The notes under the pieces were generated by a model. The model saw only the letters and a list, made by a program, of their open reading frames with translations. It did not search any database and was not told the DNA's origin. A stretch of DNA of 8,835 nucleotides. Origin: Candidatus Kapaibacterium sp. (GTDB lineage: Bacteria; Bacteroidota; Ignavibacteria; Palsa-1295). The DNA lies in contig JANWLI010000160.1 of the NCBI GenBank assembly GCA_025450975.1, forward strand, positions 1 through 8,835, given 5' to 3'. Made by a program: the position numbers and the translations under genes. Below are positions 1 through 6,666 of this stretch, piece after piece (the stretch's first letter is position 1; every line of letters starts with the position of its first letter).

Positions 1-183
1 TCTTTGTTTTTGGGTATAGAGCCATAGACTGCAAAATTACGGCATTGTACGTAGGGCGTTGGCTAATACGCATCTGCGGTAATTTCTGCGTAACAATAAT
101 GTAACCCATAGTTATCGAAACATAGCGAGCGCTCCGGCGTTGAAAAGTGAGTATCGACTTTACGTTTTAGTTAACGAACTGTT
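1..183. other. Upstream region of the ulosonate operon, no gene seen
   Basis: No convincing coding frame is visible here, and the stretch is more AT-rich than the genes that follow. It is the only sizeable gap before the tightly packed genes beginning at 184, so the operon promoter probably lies within it. No convincing -35/-10 pair could be assigned; AT-rich patches around 80-112 are the best place to look. An 8-base palindrome, GAGCGCTC, sits at 127-134, and a small AGTT/AACT inverted repeat at 169-180 lies just before the start codon. Either could be chance. No Shine-Dalgarno sequence is evident before the ATG at 184. Confidence 0.3.
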
Positions 184-1284
184 ATGCTCAGCGTGGATTC
201 ACCCCCGTTCTCGCCTGTGAACGCAGAGAGAAAGAAGATATTATTCATCTGCGGATCGCTGAATCAGACAACTCAGATGCATCAGATCGCAAAGGAGCTT
301 CCTGAGTACGATCACCACTACACCCCCTTCTATTGCGACGGATTCCTGGAAATGATCCGCAAGGCCGGCCTTGCAGAGTTTACGGTACTGGGCGGGACAT
401 TCTTCCGCCGCACAATGGAGTATCTCAACCGCCACAAGCTTACCATCGATTATCGCGGCGAAAACTTCGAGTACGACCTGGTCGTACGATGTGCAGATCT
501 CATTATTCCGAAGAATACGCGTGGTGTGCGGAGCATTCTTGTGCAGGAAGGGATGACCGATCCAAAGAATATTCGTTTCTATCTCATCAAGAATTTTGGT
601 ATTCTGCCGCGATGGCTGGCCAGCACCGCTACGATGGGGCTCTCACAGTTGTATGACAAATTCTGTGTAGCGAGCGACGGCTACAAAGATCACTTTATCT
701 ACAATGGCATATCGCCGGAGAAGCTTGTCGTTACAGGCATTCCGAACTTCGATAATTGTGACCGGTTCAACAACAACACCTTCCCGTATAACGGCTATGC
801 GCTAGTCTGCACATCCGATATGCGTGAGACGTACAGGTTCGAGAATCGTTTAAAGTTTATCACGCGTGCTGTCGAGCTTGCTGCCGGGCGGCAGCTAATC
901 TTTAAGTTGCATCCGAATGAGAATCATGTACGTGCACGTGCCGAGATCGCGCAGCATGCTCCGGGCTCGCTCGTCTTCGATTCCGGTAGCGCCGAAGAGA
1001 TGATCGCGAATTGCGATATTTTTATCACACGGTACTCGTCAACTGTTTTTGTTGCTGCAGCACTAGGGAAAGAAGTGTATTCCGATCTCGATGGGAATGA
1101 GATCAAAAAGCTTGCACCGATCCAGAATCATAACAGTGCGCGCAATATTGCTGCAGTCTGCCGGCAGGTGATCGATGCGCCGGTGTCTGTGCCGCGGCGC
1201 AAGAGGAGATTGCGTAAGGAAGTCTTTAAGTCGTGGACCAAGTCCGCAATCCTGCCAGAACGCAAAAAAGCTATCGGTTTATGA
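184..1284 (+). CDS. GT-B-fold glycosyltransferase, sialyl/Kdo-transferase-like (putative ulosonic acid transferase)
   Basis: This 366-residue soluble protein has no signal peptide or membrane span. The N-terminal half opens with a beta strand, KILFICGS (residues 18-25), typical of a Rossmann-like GT-B domain. Three short motifs stand out: VQEG at 120-123, KLHPNE at 241-246 and YSST at 284-287 followed by AAALGKEV. Bacterial sialyltransferases, polysialyltransferases and Kdo transferases of GT-B fold carry a D/E-D/E-G motif, an HP motif and, in some, an SS/T motif. CDP-glycerol glycerophosphotransferases also carry KLHP. Because the next gene encodes a CMP-sugar synthase, I infer that this enzyme transfers the CMP-activated sugar to a surface glycan. 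A UDP-GlcNAc 2-epimerase-like enzyme, which shares the fold, is the main alternative. The C-terminus (about 336-363) is very basic, which suits peripheral membrane contact. The stop overlaps the next start as ATGA. Confidence 0.6.
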   Translation: MLSVDSPPFSPVNAERKKILFICGSLNQTTQMHQIAKELPEYDHHYTPFYCDGFLEMIRKAGLAEFTVLGGTFFRRTMEYLNRHKLTIDYRGENFEYDLVVRCADLIIPKNTRGVRSILVQEGMTDPKNIRFYLIKNFGILPRWLASTATMGLSQLYDKFCVASDGYKDHFIYNGISPEKLVVTGIPNFDNCDRFNNNTFPYNGYALVCTSDMRETYRFENRLKFITRAVELAAGRQLIFKLHPNENHVRARAEIAQHAPGSLVFDSGSAEEMIANCDIFITRYSSTVFVAAALGKEVYSDLDGNEIKKLAPIQNHNSARNIAAVCRQVIDAPVSVPRRKRRLRKEVFKSWTKSAILPERKKAIGL

Positions 1285-2084
1285 AGACAGTGATCATTAT
1301 TCAGGCGCGGACAAACTCATCACGCTTACCCGGCAAAGTGCTGATGCCGCTTGCGGGCAAGCCATTGCTGGTGCGCATGTATGAACGTGTTGCAGCTTGC
1401 TCCACTGCCGATGAAATTGTCGTTGCGACGACAAGCGAAAATGCAGACGATCCAATCGCAAAATTATGTGCAGAGCATTCAATCGCGTGTTTTCGCGGCC
1501 ATCCGAGCGATCTTTTGGATAGACACTATCAGGCAGCGAAACATTTTTCCGCGGATGTCGTCGTAAAGATACCGTCGGATTGTCCTCTCATCGATTCGGC
1601 AGTGATAGATCGCGTGCTCACATTTTACAAGGCAGAACATGGTCAGTTCGATTTTGTCAGCAACCTCCATCCGGCAACGTATCCCGATGGCAACGATGTC
1701 GAAGCGATGCATATCGATACGCTCGGTATCGCATGGCATGAGGCGAAGAAAGATTACGAGCGTGAACATACAACGCCCTTCATCTGGGAACATCCGAAGC
1801 GCTTTCGTATCGGCAATGTTGCGTGGGAAACAGGTCTCAACTACTCTATGACGCATCGGTTCACGATCGACTACCAGGAAGACTATGATTTTATCAAGCG
1901 CGTTTACGACGAACTCTGGAACGTGAGCAACCCGACCTTTTCGATGGAAGCAATACTTAACCTCTTGAATGCTAAGCCAGAGATATATGAGATCAATAAG
2001 CAGTACGCAGGTGTCAACTGGTATCGGCATCATCTCGACGATCTGCATACGGTCTCCGAAGAAGAAACAAAGCTAATTTTTTAA
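1281..2084 (+). CDS. spsF: CMP-sugar synthase-like cytidylyltransferase (SpsF/NeuA family)
   Basis: A 267-residue protein of the SpsF/acylneuraminate cytidylyltransferase family, which activates sugar acids as CMP derivatives in the cytoplasm for polysaccharide assembly. The nucleotide-binding signature ARTNSSRLPGKVL is at residues 9-21. It is followed by a FRG...LLDRHYQAA segment (71-86), IPSDCPLID (97-105) with the acidic residue expected near the metal site, and YPDGNDVEAM (134-143). The length matches SpsF proteins, which usually run about 240-260 residues. I chose the ATG at 1281 over an in-frame ATG at 1233 because the family begins directly with the MKTVIIIQAR-type strand and because 1281 gives an ATGA overlap with the preceding stop. 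The neighbouring NeuB-like and KdsC-like genes indicate a 2-keto-3-deoxy sugar acid as substrate, but its identity cannot be read from the sequence. Confidence 0.85.
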   Translation: MKTVIIIQARTNSSRLPGKVLMPLAGKPLLVRMYERVAACSTADEIVVATTSENADDPIAKLCAEHSIACFRGHPSDLLDRHYQAAKHFSADVVVKIPSDCPLIDSAVIDRVLTFYKAEHGQFDFVSNLHPATYPDGNDVEAMHIDTLGIAWHEAKKDYEREHTTPFIWEHPKRFRIGNVAWETGLNYSMTHRFTIDYQEDYDFIKRVYDELWNVSNPTFSMEAILNLLNAKPEIYEINKQYAGVNWYRHHLDDLHTVSEEETKLIF

Positions 2085-2941
2085 TGTCAGGACTCAATCA
2101 CAAAGAACTTGAAGCGCTATCGCTGAGCGTGCGCGAGCATATCGTGCGGATGTCGACCGATGGAGGCTGCTTTATCGGGGCGTCGCTGTCGTGTGCAGAC
2201 CTTCTCACATACCTCTACTCCAACGTACTCAACGTTACACCTGAAATGGTACATGATCCGAACAGGGATTACCTCTTGCTCTCAAAAGGTCATGACGTGC
2301 CTGCGCTTTACGGGACGCTTGCGGAATTGGGATTCATCGAGCGCGAGCGGCTGCGTAATCACCTCAAGACCAACGACAGCATTTACTGGCATCCGAACCG
2401 AGCCGTTGCCGGCGTCGAGTTTCACTCCGGCTCGCTCGGGCATTTACTTTCGGTTGCGATCGGTATTGCGCTTGATATAAAAATGCGTGGCGGTAGTAAT
2501 CGTGTATTTGTAATCCTCGGCGATGGCGAACTCAATGAAGGTTCGATTTGGGAAGGGCTGCTCGTCGCAAAGGCAAAAAAGCTGGATAATCTTGTGCTCA
2601 TCGTGGATCGTAATGCATTCCAGGCGAATATCCGCACGGAAGATCTGATTCCGCTTGAACCACTGGCGCAGAAGTTCGAAGCCTTCGGCTGCGCCGTGAA
2701 ACGCATCGATGGACATGATTTTAGTCAGATGGATCAGGCATTCAGTACTTTCCCATTTGCAGACGGCTCGCCGAGTCTTGTGATCGCTGATACGATCCGA
2801 GGTAAAGGACTACCGAGCATCGAAGCACGCGCGGACCGATGGTTTGTCAACTTCACGCCGGATGAAGTCGGTATGCTTCTCGAAGAACTTCACGGAAGAC
2901 AGGCATCGGCATTAACGAGTGAAACATTGATGGTGCGCTGA
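2084..2941 (+). CDS. Transketolase, N-terminal (thiamine diphosphate-binding) subunit
   Basis: This 285-residue protein matches the N-terminal half of transketolase, the part that binds the diphosphate of thiamine diphosphate (TPP) and Mg2+. The TPP motif runs from GDGELNEG (146-153) to DRN (175-177). SKGHD (67-71) and SGSLGH (115-120) are the conserved histidine-containing substrate and cofactor loops. Split transketolases form heteromeric enzymes with a separately encoded C-terminal half, which is the next gene. The reaction moves a two-carbon ketol unit between sugar phosphates. The placement inside a sugar-acid operon suggests a dedicated role in making an unusual sugar rather than housekeeping pentose phosphate metabolism. 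The ATG at 2084 shares one base with the previous stop (TAATG), and the stop shares one base with the next ATG (TGATG), so translation is probably coupled. Confidence 0.92.
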   Translation: MSGLNHKELEALSLSVREHIVRMSTDGGCFIGASLSCADLLTYLYSNVLNVTPEMVHDPNRDYLLLSKGHDVPALYGTLAELGFIERERLRNHLKTNDSIYWHPNRAVAGVEFHSGSLGHLLSVAIGIALDIKMRGGSNRVFVILGDGELNEGSIWEGLLVAKAKKLDNLVLIVDRNAFQANIRTEDLIPLEPLAQKFEAFGCAVKRIDGHDFSQMDQAFSTFPFADGSPSLVIADTIRGKGLPSIEARADRWFVNFTPDEVGMLLEELHGRQASALTSETLMVR

Positions 2942-3906
2942 TGACCTACGAAGAACAACTTTTAGCACTTGCACTTTCCGATGAGCGCATCGTCGTCATG
3001 ACGGCTGAGAATCGCGCTGCGATCCGCAATCTTCCGGAGAAGCTTGGCGATCGTTTCATCGATGTGGGTATTGCGGAGATGACAATGGTCGGTGCTGCTG
3101 CAGGACTTGCGCTGCGTGGCCGCAAGCCGATCATCCATGCGCTGGGGACCTTCCTCACGCTCCGGGCTTTCGAGTTTATTCGCAATGATGTTGGCATTGC
3201 TCAACTACCTGTCATCATCGTTGGCGGTGTGCCGGGATTCCTCTCAGAGGCGAATGGACCGACACATCAGGCGATCGAAGATATTTCGCTGATGCGCGGT
3301 ATTCCCGGCATCAATGTTTTTTGTCCGTCGGATGCTGAAGAACTGGTCGAAGCGCTACCAGATCTATTCGCGAGCAATGCGCCGTGGTATATCCGCTACT
3401 ATGCCGGTGCACCTGTCCGTGAGCATGTGAAGCAATTTGAGATCGGCAAAGCCGAGGTGTATCGGGCGAGCAGTCATGCGGAGGAAGTCGATGTCACGAT
3501 CCTCACGTACGGCTTCCTGCTTGGCGAGGCGCTGCAGGCGCAGGAGATGCTGCAGGCAGGCGGGATGAAGGTCAATGTCGTGAATCTGCGAACACTTGTG
3601 CCGATAGACGAGGAAGCGCTGCTGCAGAGTGCGATGCGTTCGCAGCTTGTCGTCACGCTCGAAGATCACTTCAAGATCGGCGGCCTCTACAGCATTGCCG
3701 CAGAGTTTTTCCTGCGGGAAGGTCTGCTTCCGGAAGTATTGCCTATCGCACTCGACGGAAAATGGTTTAAGCCGACGCTGCTCAAAGATCTGCTCAAGCA
3801 TGAAGGATTTACGGGTCCGCAGATCGCTGAGAAGATCCGCCAGCGATTTACTGAGATGCAGGCGAATGCAGAGAGCAATCTCGGAGAGTATTTATCACTT
3901 AACTAA
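2941..3906 (+). CDS. Transketolase, C-terminal (pyrimidine-binding) subunit
   Basis: This 321-residue protein is the partner of the upstream subunit. It contains the transketolase pyrimidine-binding domain with DVGIAEMTMVGAAAGLAL (41-58), in which E46 corresponds to the glutamate that activates the thiamine N1'. It also has GGVPGF (95-100) and GPTHQAIEDISLMRGIPG (106-123), followed by the C-terminal transketolase domain (about 175-300). The length is normal for the split form and also resembles the beta subunits of pyruvate dehydrogenase-type E1 enzymes. The SKGH, GDGELNEG and GPTHQAIED motifs of the pair favour transketolase. The ATG at 2941 overlaps the preceding stop by one base, and the next gene starts one base after this stop. 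A 1-deoxy-xylulose-5-phosphate synthase-like reaction is a less likely alternative. Confidence 0.92.
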   Translation: MTYEEQLLALALSDERIVVMTAENRAAIRNLPEKLGDRFIDVGIAEMTMVGAAAGLALRGRKPIIHALGTFLTLRAFEFIRNDVGIAQLPVIIVGGVPGFLSEANGPTHQAIEDISLMRGIPGINVFCPSDAEELVEALPDLFASNAPWYIRYYAGAPVREHVKQFEIGKAEVYRASSHAEEVDVTILTYGFLLGEALQAQEMLQAGGMKVNVVNLRTLVPIDEEALLQSAMRSQLVVTLEDHFKIGGLYSIAAEFFLREGLLPEVLPIALDGKWFKPTLLKDLLKHEGFTGPQIAEKIRQRFTEMQANAESNLGEYLSLN

Positions 3907-3907
3907 T

Positions 3908-5248
3908 ATGCCAAACACACTTTCATTAACGCAAGGATATCCGACGATCGCGAAGTCGCAGGAATTGTATCGCCGTTCCGAAGGCCTCATCCCGGCGCAT
4001 ACGCAGACGCTCGCAAAAGGGCCGCGGCAGTATGTCGGCGGGTCGCCGATCTACATCGAACGCGGCAAAGGCTCGCATGTCTGGGATGTCGATGGTAACG
4101 AGTTTATCGATTATCAGATGGCGATCGGGCCGGTGTCGCTGGGATACTGTTACGATGCTGTCGATACGGCGATCAAAGATCAGCTTGCGAAGGGCATTAC
4201 CTTTTCGATGATGAGTCCACTCGAGGTGGAAGTTGCAGAGCTGATTCGTGATGTGGTGCCGAATGCGGAGATGGTGCGCTTCAGCAAAACGGGGTGCGAT
4301 GTGACGACGGCGGCAGTGCGCTTAGCACGAGCATTCACGGGTCGCGAGAAGGTGCTTTGCTGTGGCTACCATGGCTGGCATGATTGGTATATTGGGGTGA
4401 CCGATCGTAATCGTGGCATCCCGCAGGGTGCGCAGGATCTTTCGTACACGTTCAATTACAACGACATTGAGTCTGTGCTTGCCTCGATCGACGAGAACAC
4501 AGCTTGTGTGATCCTGGAGCCGATCGTCTTCGAAGCGCCGCAGAATAATTTTCTGCAGGAGTTGAAAGACGTGTGCGACCGCTTCGGCGCATTACTTATC
4601 TTCGATGAGATGTGGAGTGGGTTTCGTCTTGCCCTTGGCGGCGCGCAGCAGTACTTCGGTGTGAAGGCCGACCTCGCCTGCTTCTCGAAGGCAGTGGCGA
4701 ATGGGATGCCCATCTCGATCCTCTGCGGCCGCAGCGATGTGATGCAGTTGTGCGAGAAGGACATTTTCTTTTTCACGACGTTCGGCGGCGAGGCGCTTTC
4801 GCTTGCTGCGACGAAGGCGACGATCAATGAGATCAGAGCGAAGAATGTACCGGAGCAACTCGTAACGCAGGGTGCGAAGTTGCGCGAAGGGTATAATGCG
4901 ATCGCGGCTGAGCTGGGAATCGACTACACAAAGTGCTCGGGATTTGATTGCCGGACGATAATCACCTTCGATGCGAAGGCGGGCAATCCGCTCGAGATGA
5001 AGTCGCTTGTGCAGCAGGAGATGATCAAGCGCGGCATTCTGTGGAGCGGATTTCACAATATGAGTTTTAGTCATTCCGACGATGACATCGCCTACACGCT
5101 TTCTGCGTATCGTGAAGCGCTTGCGATTCTGAAGCAGGCGGTGGCGGAGAATAACGTCCGCAGCTATCTTCGCGGTGAGCCGGTGGAGCCTGTGTTCCGC
5201 CGCACCAGTAATTTCAACATGAAGCCGAAGACCATTGCAGCAAAGTAA
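3908..5248 (+). CDS. Class III PLP-dependent aminotransferase, glutamate-1-semialdehyde aminomutase-like
   Basis: A 446-residue fold-type I PLP enzyme closest in pattern to glutamate-1-semialdehyde 2,1-aminomutase. Visible landmarks are VWDVDGNEFIDY (58-69), CGYHGWHDW (152-160) at the cofactor ring, FDEMWSGFR (232-240) with D233 for the PLP pyridine nitrogen, and CFSKAVANGMP (258-268) with the Schiff-base lysine K261. At the phosphate-binding turn, where aminomutases usually show a SGTEA-type sequence, this protein reads SKTGCDVTTAAVRLAR (126-141), so its substrate is probably not glutamate semialdehyde. No haem-pathway gene lies nearby. I infer that it installs or moves an amino group on the operon's sugar. 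The frame stays open upstream to an ATG at 3629, but that extension lies wholly inside the transketolase gene and reads as low-complexity Arg/Ser shadow, so the ATG at 3908 is the start. It overlaps the next gene by 14 bases. Confidence 0.87.
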   Translation: MPNTLSLTQGYPTIAKSQELYRRSEGLIPAHTQTLAKGPRQYVGGSPIYIERGKGSHVWDVDGNEFIDYQMAIGPVSLGYCYDAVDTAIKDQLAKGITFSMMSPLEVEVAELIRDVVPNAEMVRFSKTGCDVTTAAVRLARAFTGREKVLCCGYHGWHDWYIGVTDRNRGIPQGAQDLSYTFNYNDIESVLASIDENTACVILEPIVFEAPQNNFLQELKDVCDRFGALLIFDEMWSGFRLALGGAQQYFGVKADLACFSKAVANGMPISILCGRSDVMQLCEKDIFFFTTFGGEALSLAATKATINEIRAKNVPEQLVTQGAKLREGYNAIAAELGIDYTKCSGFDCRTIITFDAKAGNPLEMKSLVQQEMIKRGILWSGFHNMSFSHSDDDIAYTLSAYREALAILKQAVAENNVRSYLRGEPVEPVFRRTSNFNMKPKTIAAK

Positions 5249-6053
5249 TACGAACGGACTGTTCTCGCTCGAAGGTAAGACGGCCATAGTCACGGGCGGA
5301 CTCGGCTTGCTCGGCAAAGAACATTGCCGTGCGCTCAGCGATGCGGGCGCGAATGTTGTCGTCACCGACATTAACGAAGAGGCATGCCGCGCGTTTGCGA
5401 ACGAGCTTCGCAGAGGGCTCGGCATTGGTGCTGATATCACGAAGCCGGGGTCGGTCGAGGCGCTTCGTGATGCTGCGCTGGCTGCCTATGGACGGATCGA
5501 TGTGCTCGTCAACAATGCTGCCGTCAACGACATGTTCGAAAATCCTGAGCAGGCAGGGGAGCTGTCGAAGTTCGAGAATTATCCGCTTGCTGCGTGGCAG
5601 AAGTCGATCGACGTGAACATCACCGGCACATTCCTCTGCTCGCAGATCATCGGCAAAGCGATGGCCGACGCCGGGTTGGGAAGCATTATCAATGTTGCGA
5701 GCACGTACGGGATGGTCGGGCCGGATCAGTCACTCTACCAGAAACCCGATGGGTCGCAGGAGTTTTATAAGTCACCTGCGTATCCGGCGACAAAAGGCGC
5801 AGTGATCAACTTCACGCGATTTCTTGCTGCGTACTGGGGGAGCAAAGGGGTACGCGCGAACACGCTTTCCCCGGGCGGAGTAGAAAATGCGCAGGACGAG
5901 TATTTTGTTAAGAACTACTCTGCGCGAACGCCGCTTGGACGTATGGCAACACCGACCGATTACCGCGGCGCACTCATCTTTCTTGCAAGCGATGCGTCGC
6001 AGTACATGACGGGCGCAAACCTCGTCGTCGATGGCGGATGGACTGCGTGGTGA
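5235..6053 (+). CDS. ptmA: Short-chain dehydrogenase/reductase, PtmA-like
   Basis: A classical SDR of 272 residues. The cofactor motif TGGLGLLG is at 20-27, with an acidic D45 at the end of the second strand, which favours NAD(H). NNAA (93-96) and N128 are present. The catalytic set is S156, Y183 and K187 in YPATK. The C-terminus VVDGGWTAW is typical. The GLLGKE and TDINEEA segments and the SPGGVENAQ loop (212-220) recall PtmA-type SDRs of flagellar and legionaminic acid gene sets. That is recognition by pattern, not a search result. It probably oxidises or reduces a hydroxyl or keto group of the operon's sugar in the cytoplasm. The start is a TTG at 5235: an in-frame stop at 5220-5222 rules out anything further upstream, and no ATG precedes the Rossmann motif. 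It overlaps the aminotransferase end by 14 bases, which suggests translational coupling. Confidence 0.83.
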   Translation: MQQSNTNGLFSLEGKTAIVTGGLGLLGKEHCRALSDAGANVVVTDINEEACRAFANELRRGLGIGADITKPGSVEALRDAALAAYGRIDVLVNNAAVNDMFENPEQAGELSKFENYPLAAWQKSIDVNITGTFLCSQIIGKAMADAGLGSIINVASTYGMVGPDQSLYQKPDGSQEFYKSPAYPATKGAVINFTRFLAAYWGSKGVRANTLSPGGVENAQDEYFVKNYSARTPLGRMATPTDYRGALIFLASDASQYMTGANLVVDGGWTAW

Positions 6054-6056
6054 AGA

Positions 6057-6088
6057 ATTAAAAATTAAAAATGCAAAATTAAAAATTG
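6057..6088 (+). repeat. AT-rich heptamer tandem repeat, about 4.5 units of ATTAAAA
   Basis: Units begin at 6057, 6064, 6071, 6078 and 6085. Three read ATTAAAA, one is diverged (ATGCAAA), and the last partial unit ATTG contains the start codon of the phosphatase gene. The tract fills the only real gap in the operon. Short tandem heptanucleotide repeats of this style are known in several bacterial groups, for example heterocystous cyanobacteria. Copy-number slippage would change the spacing upstream of the start codon. Confidence 0.75.
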
Positions 6089-6631
6089 CTTACAAAAACC
6101 GAACTTAAAAAACGGGCTGCGAAGATCAAGCTCGTACTCACCGATGTTGATGGCGTGCTCACCGATACGGGAGTGTACTATTCCGAAAAAGGCGAAGTCA
6201 TGAAGCGCTTCTCGATCCGCGATGGTATGGGGGTCGAGATCATGCGCAACTATGGCATTGAGACCGCAATTATCACACGCGAGAAATCGCCGAGCGTCAA
6301 AAAACGCGGGCAGAAACTCGCAATGCCCTGGATCTTCCTCGGCGTGTGGAATAAAGTAGAGTTCATTCCTACCATACTCACCAAAACCGGACTCAAGATG
6401 AGCGAACTCGCCTACATCGGCGACGACGTCAACGATCTTGAGATCATGACAGAGATCGGCAAACACGGATTGATCGGTACGCCCGGAGACGGGATGCCGG
6501 TGATCAAAAAGATCGCCCACTATACTGCCAACGCGAATGCAGGATATGGCGCTTTCCGCGATTTTGCCGAGTGGATCCTCGAATTACGCGGAACATATTC
6601 TTCGCGTAACACTCCCGAAAAACCAACGTGA
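6086..6631 (+). CDS. KdsC-like HAD phosphatase (ulosonate-phosphate phosphatase)
   Basis: A 181-residue HAD-superfamily phosphatase without a cap domain, in the size range of KdsC (about 170-190). Motif I is LTDVDGVLTD (18-27) with nucleophile D20 and general acid D22. Motif II is IITREKS (62-68) with T64. K90 is a candidate motif III lysine, and motif IV is GDDVNDLE (112-119). The C-terminal NAGYGAFRDFAEWIL segment (151-165) matches the KdsC glycine-rich tail that closes the active site in the tetramer. KdsC removes the 8-phosphate from Kdo-8-P, and a relative in Bacteroides acts on KDN-9-P. Next to a NeuB-like synthase, this enzyme most likely dephosphorylates that synthase's product. The start is TTG at 6086: an in-frame TAA lies at 6080-6082, and the upstream ATG at 6071 hits this stop after three codons. 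There is no visible Shine-Dalgarno sequence. Confidence 0.87.
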   Translation: MLTKTELKKRAAKIKLVLTDVDGVLTDTGVYYSEKGEVMKRFSIRDGMGVEIMRNYGIETAIITREKSPSVKKRGQKLAMPWIFLGVWNKVEFIPTILTKTGLKMSELAYIGDDVNDLEIMTEIGKHGLIGTPGDGMPVIKKIAHYTANANAGYGAFRDFAEWILELRGTYSSRNTPEKPT

Positions 6632-6666
6632 TAATTTCGACACACGCAACACAACACAACCACTCT

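Noticed and set aside
1479..2048. Minus-strand open frame of 189 codons opposite the cytidylyltransferase gene
   Set aside because: It is fully antisense to a gene with clear family motifs, and its translation shows no domain-like pattern.
3629..3907. In-frame N-terminal extension of 93 residues on the aminotransferase
   Set aside because: It lies entirely inside the transketolase C-terminal gene, has a shadow-like Arg/Ser/Cys composition, and the class III family N-terminus fits the ATG at 3908.
5174..5205. GEPVEPVF-coding segment resembling translated REP-type repeats found in other genomes
   Set aside because: A similar Gly-x-Pro-Val-x-Pro-Val-Phe ending is expected in this aminotransferase family, no hairpin or second copy is seen in the window, and the frame continues normally.
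4592..5440. Long minus-strand open frame of 282 codons
   Set aside because: It is antisense to the aminotransferase and SDR genes, has an Arg/His/Leu-rich composition without a recognisable motif, and is explained by the codon bias of the real genes.
6628..6666. GTG at 6628 as the start of the NeuB-like gene
   Set aside because: It gives a neat GTGA overlap but adds a non-conserved MIISTHATQHNHS extension; the ATG at 6667 fits the family N-terminus. It remains possible but less likely.
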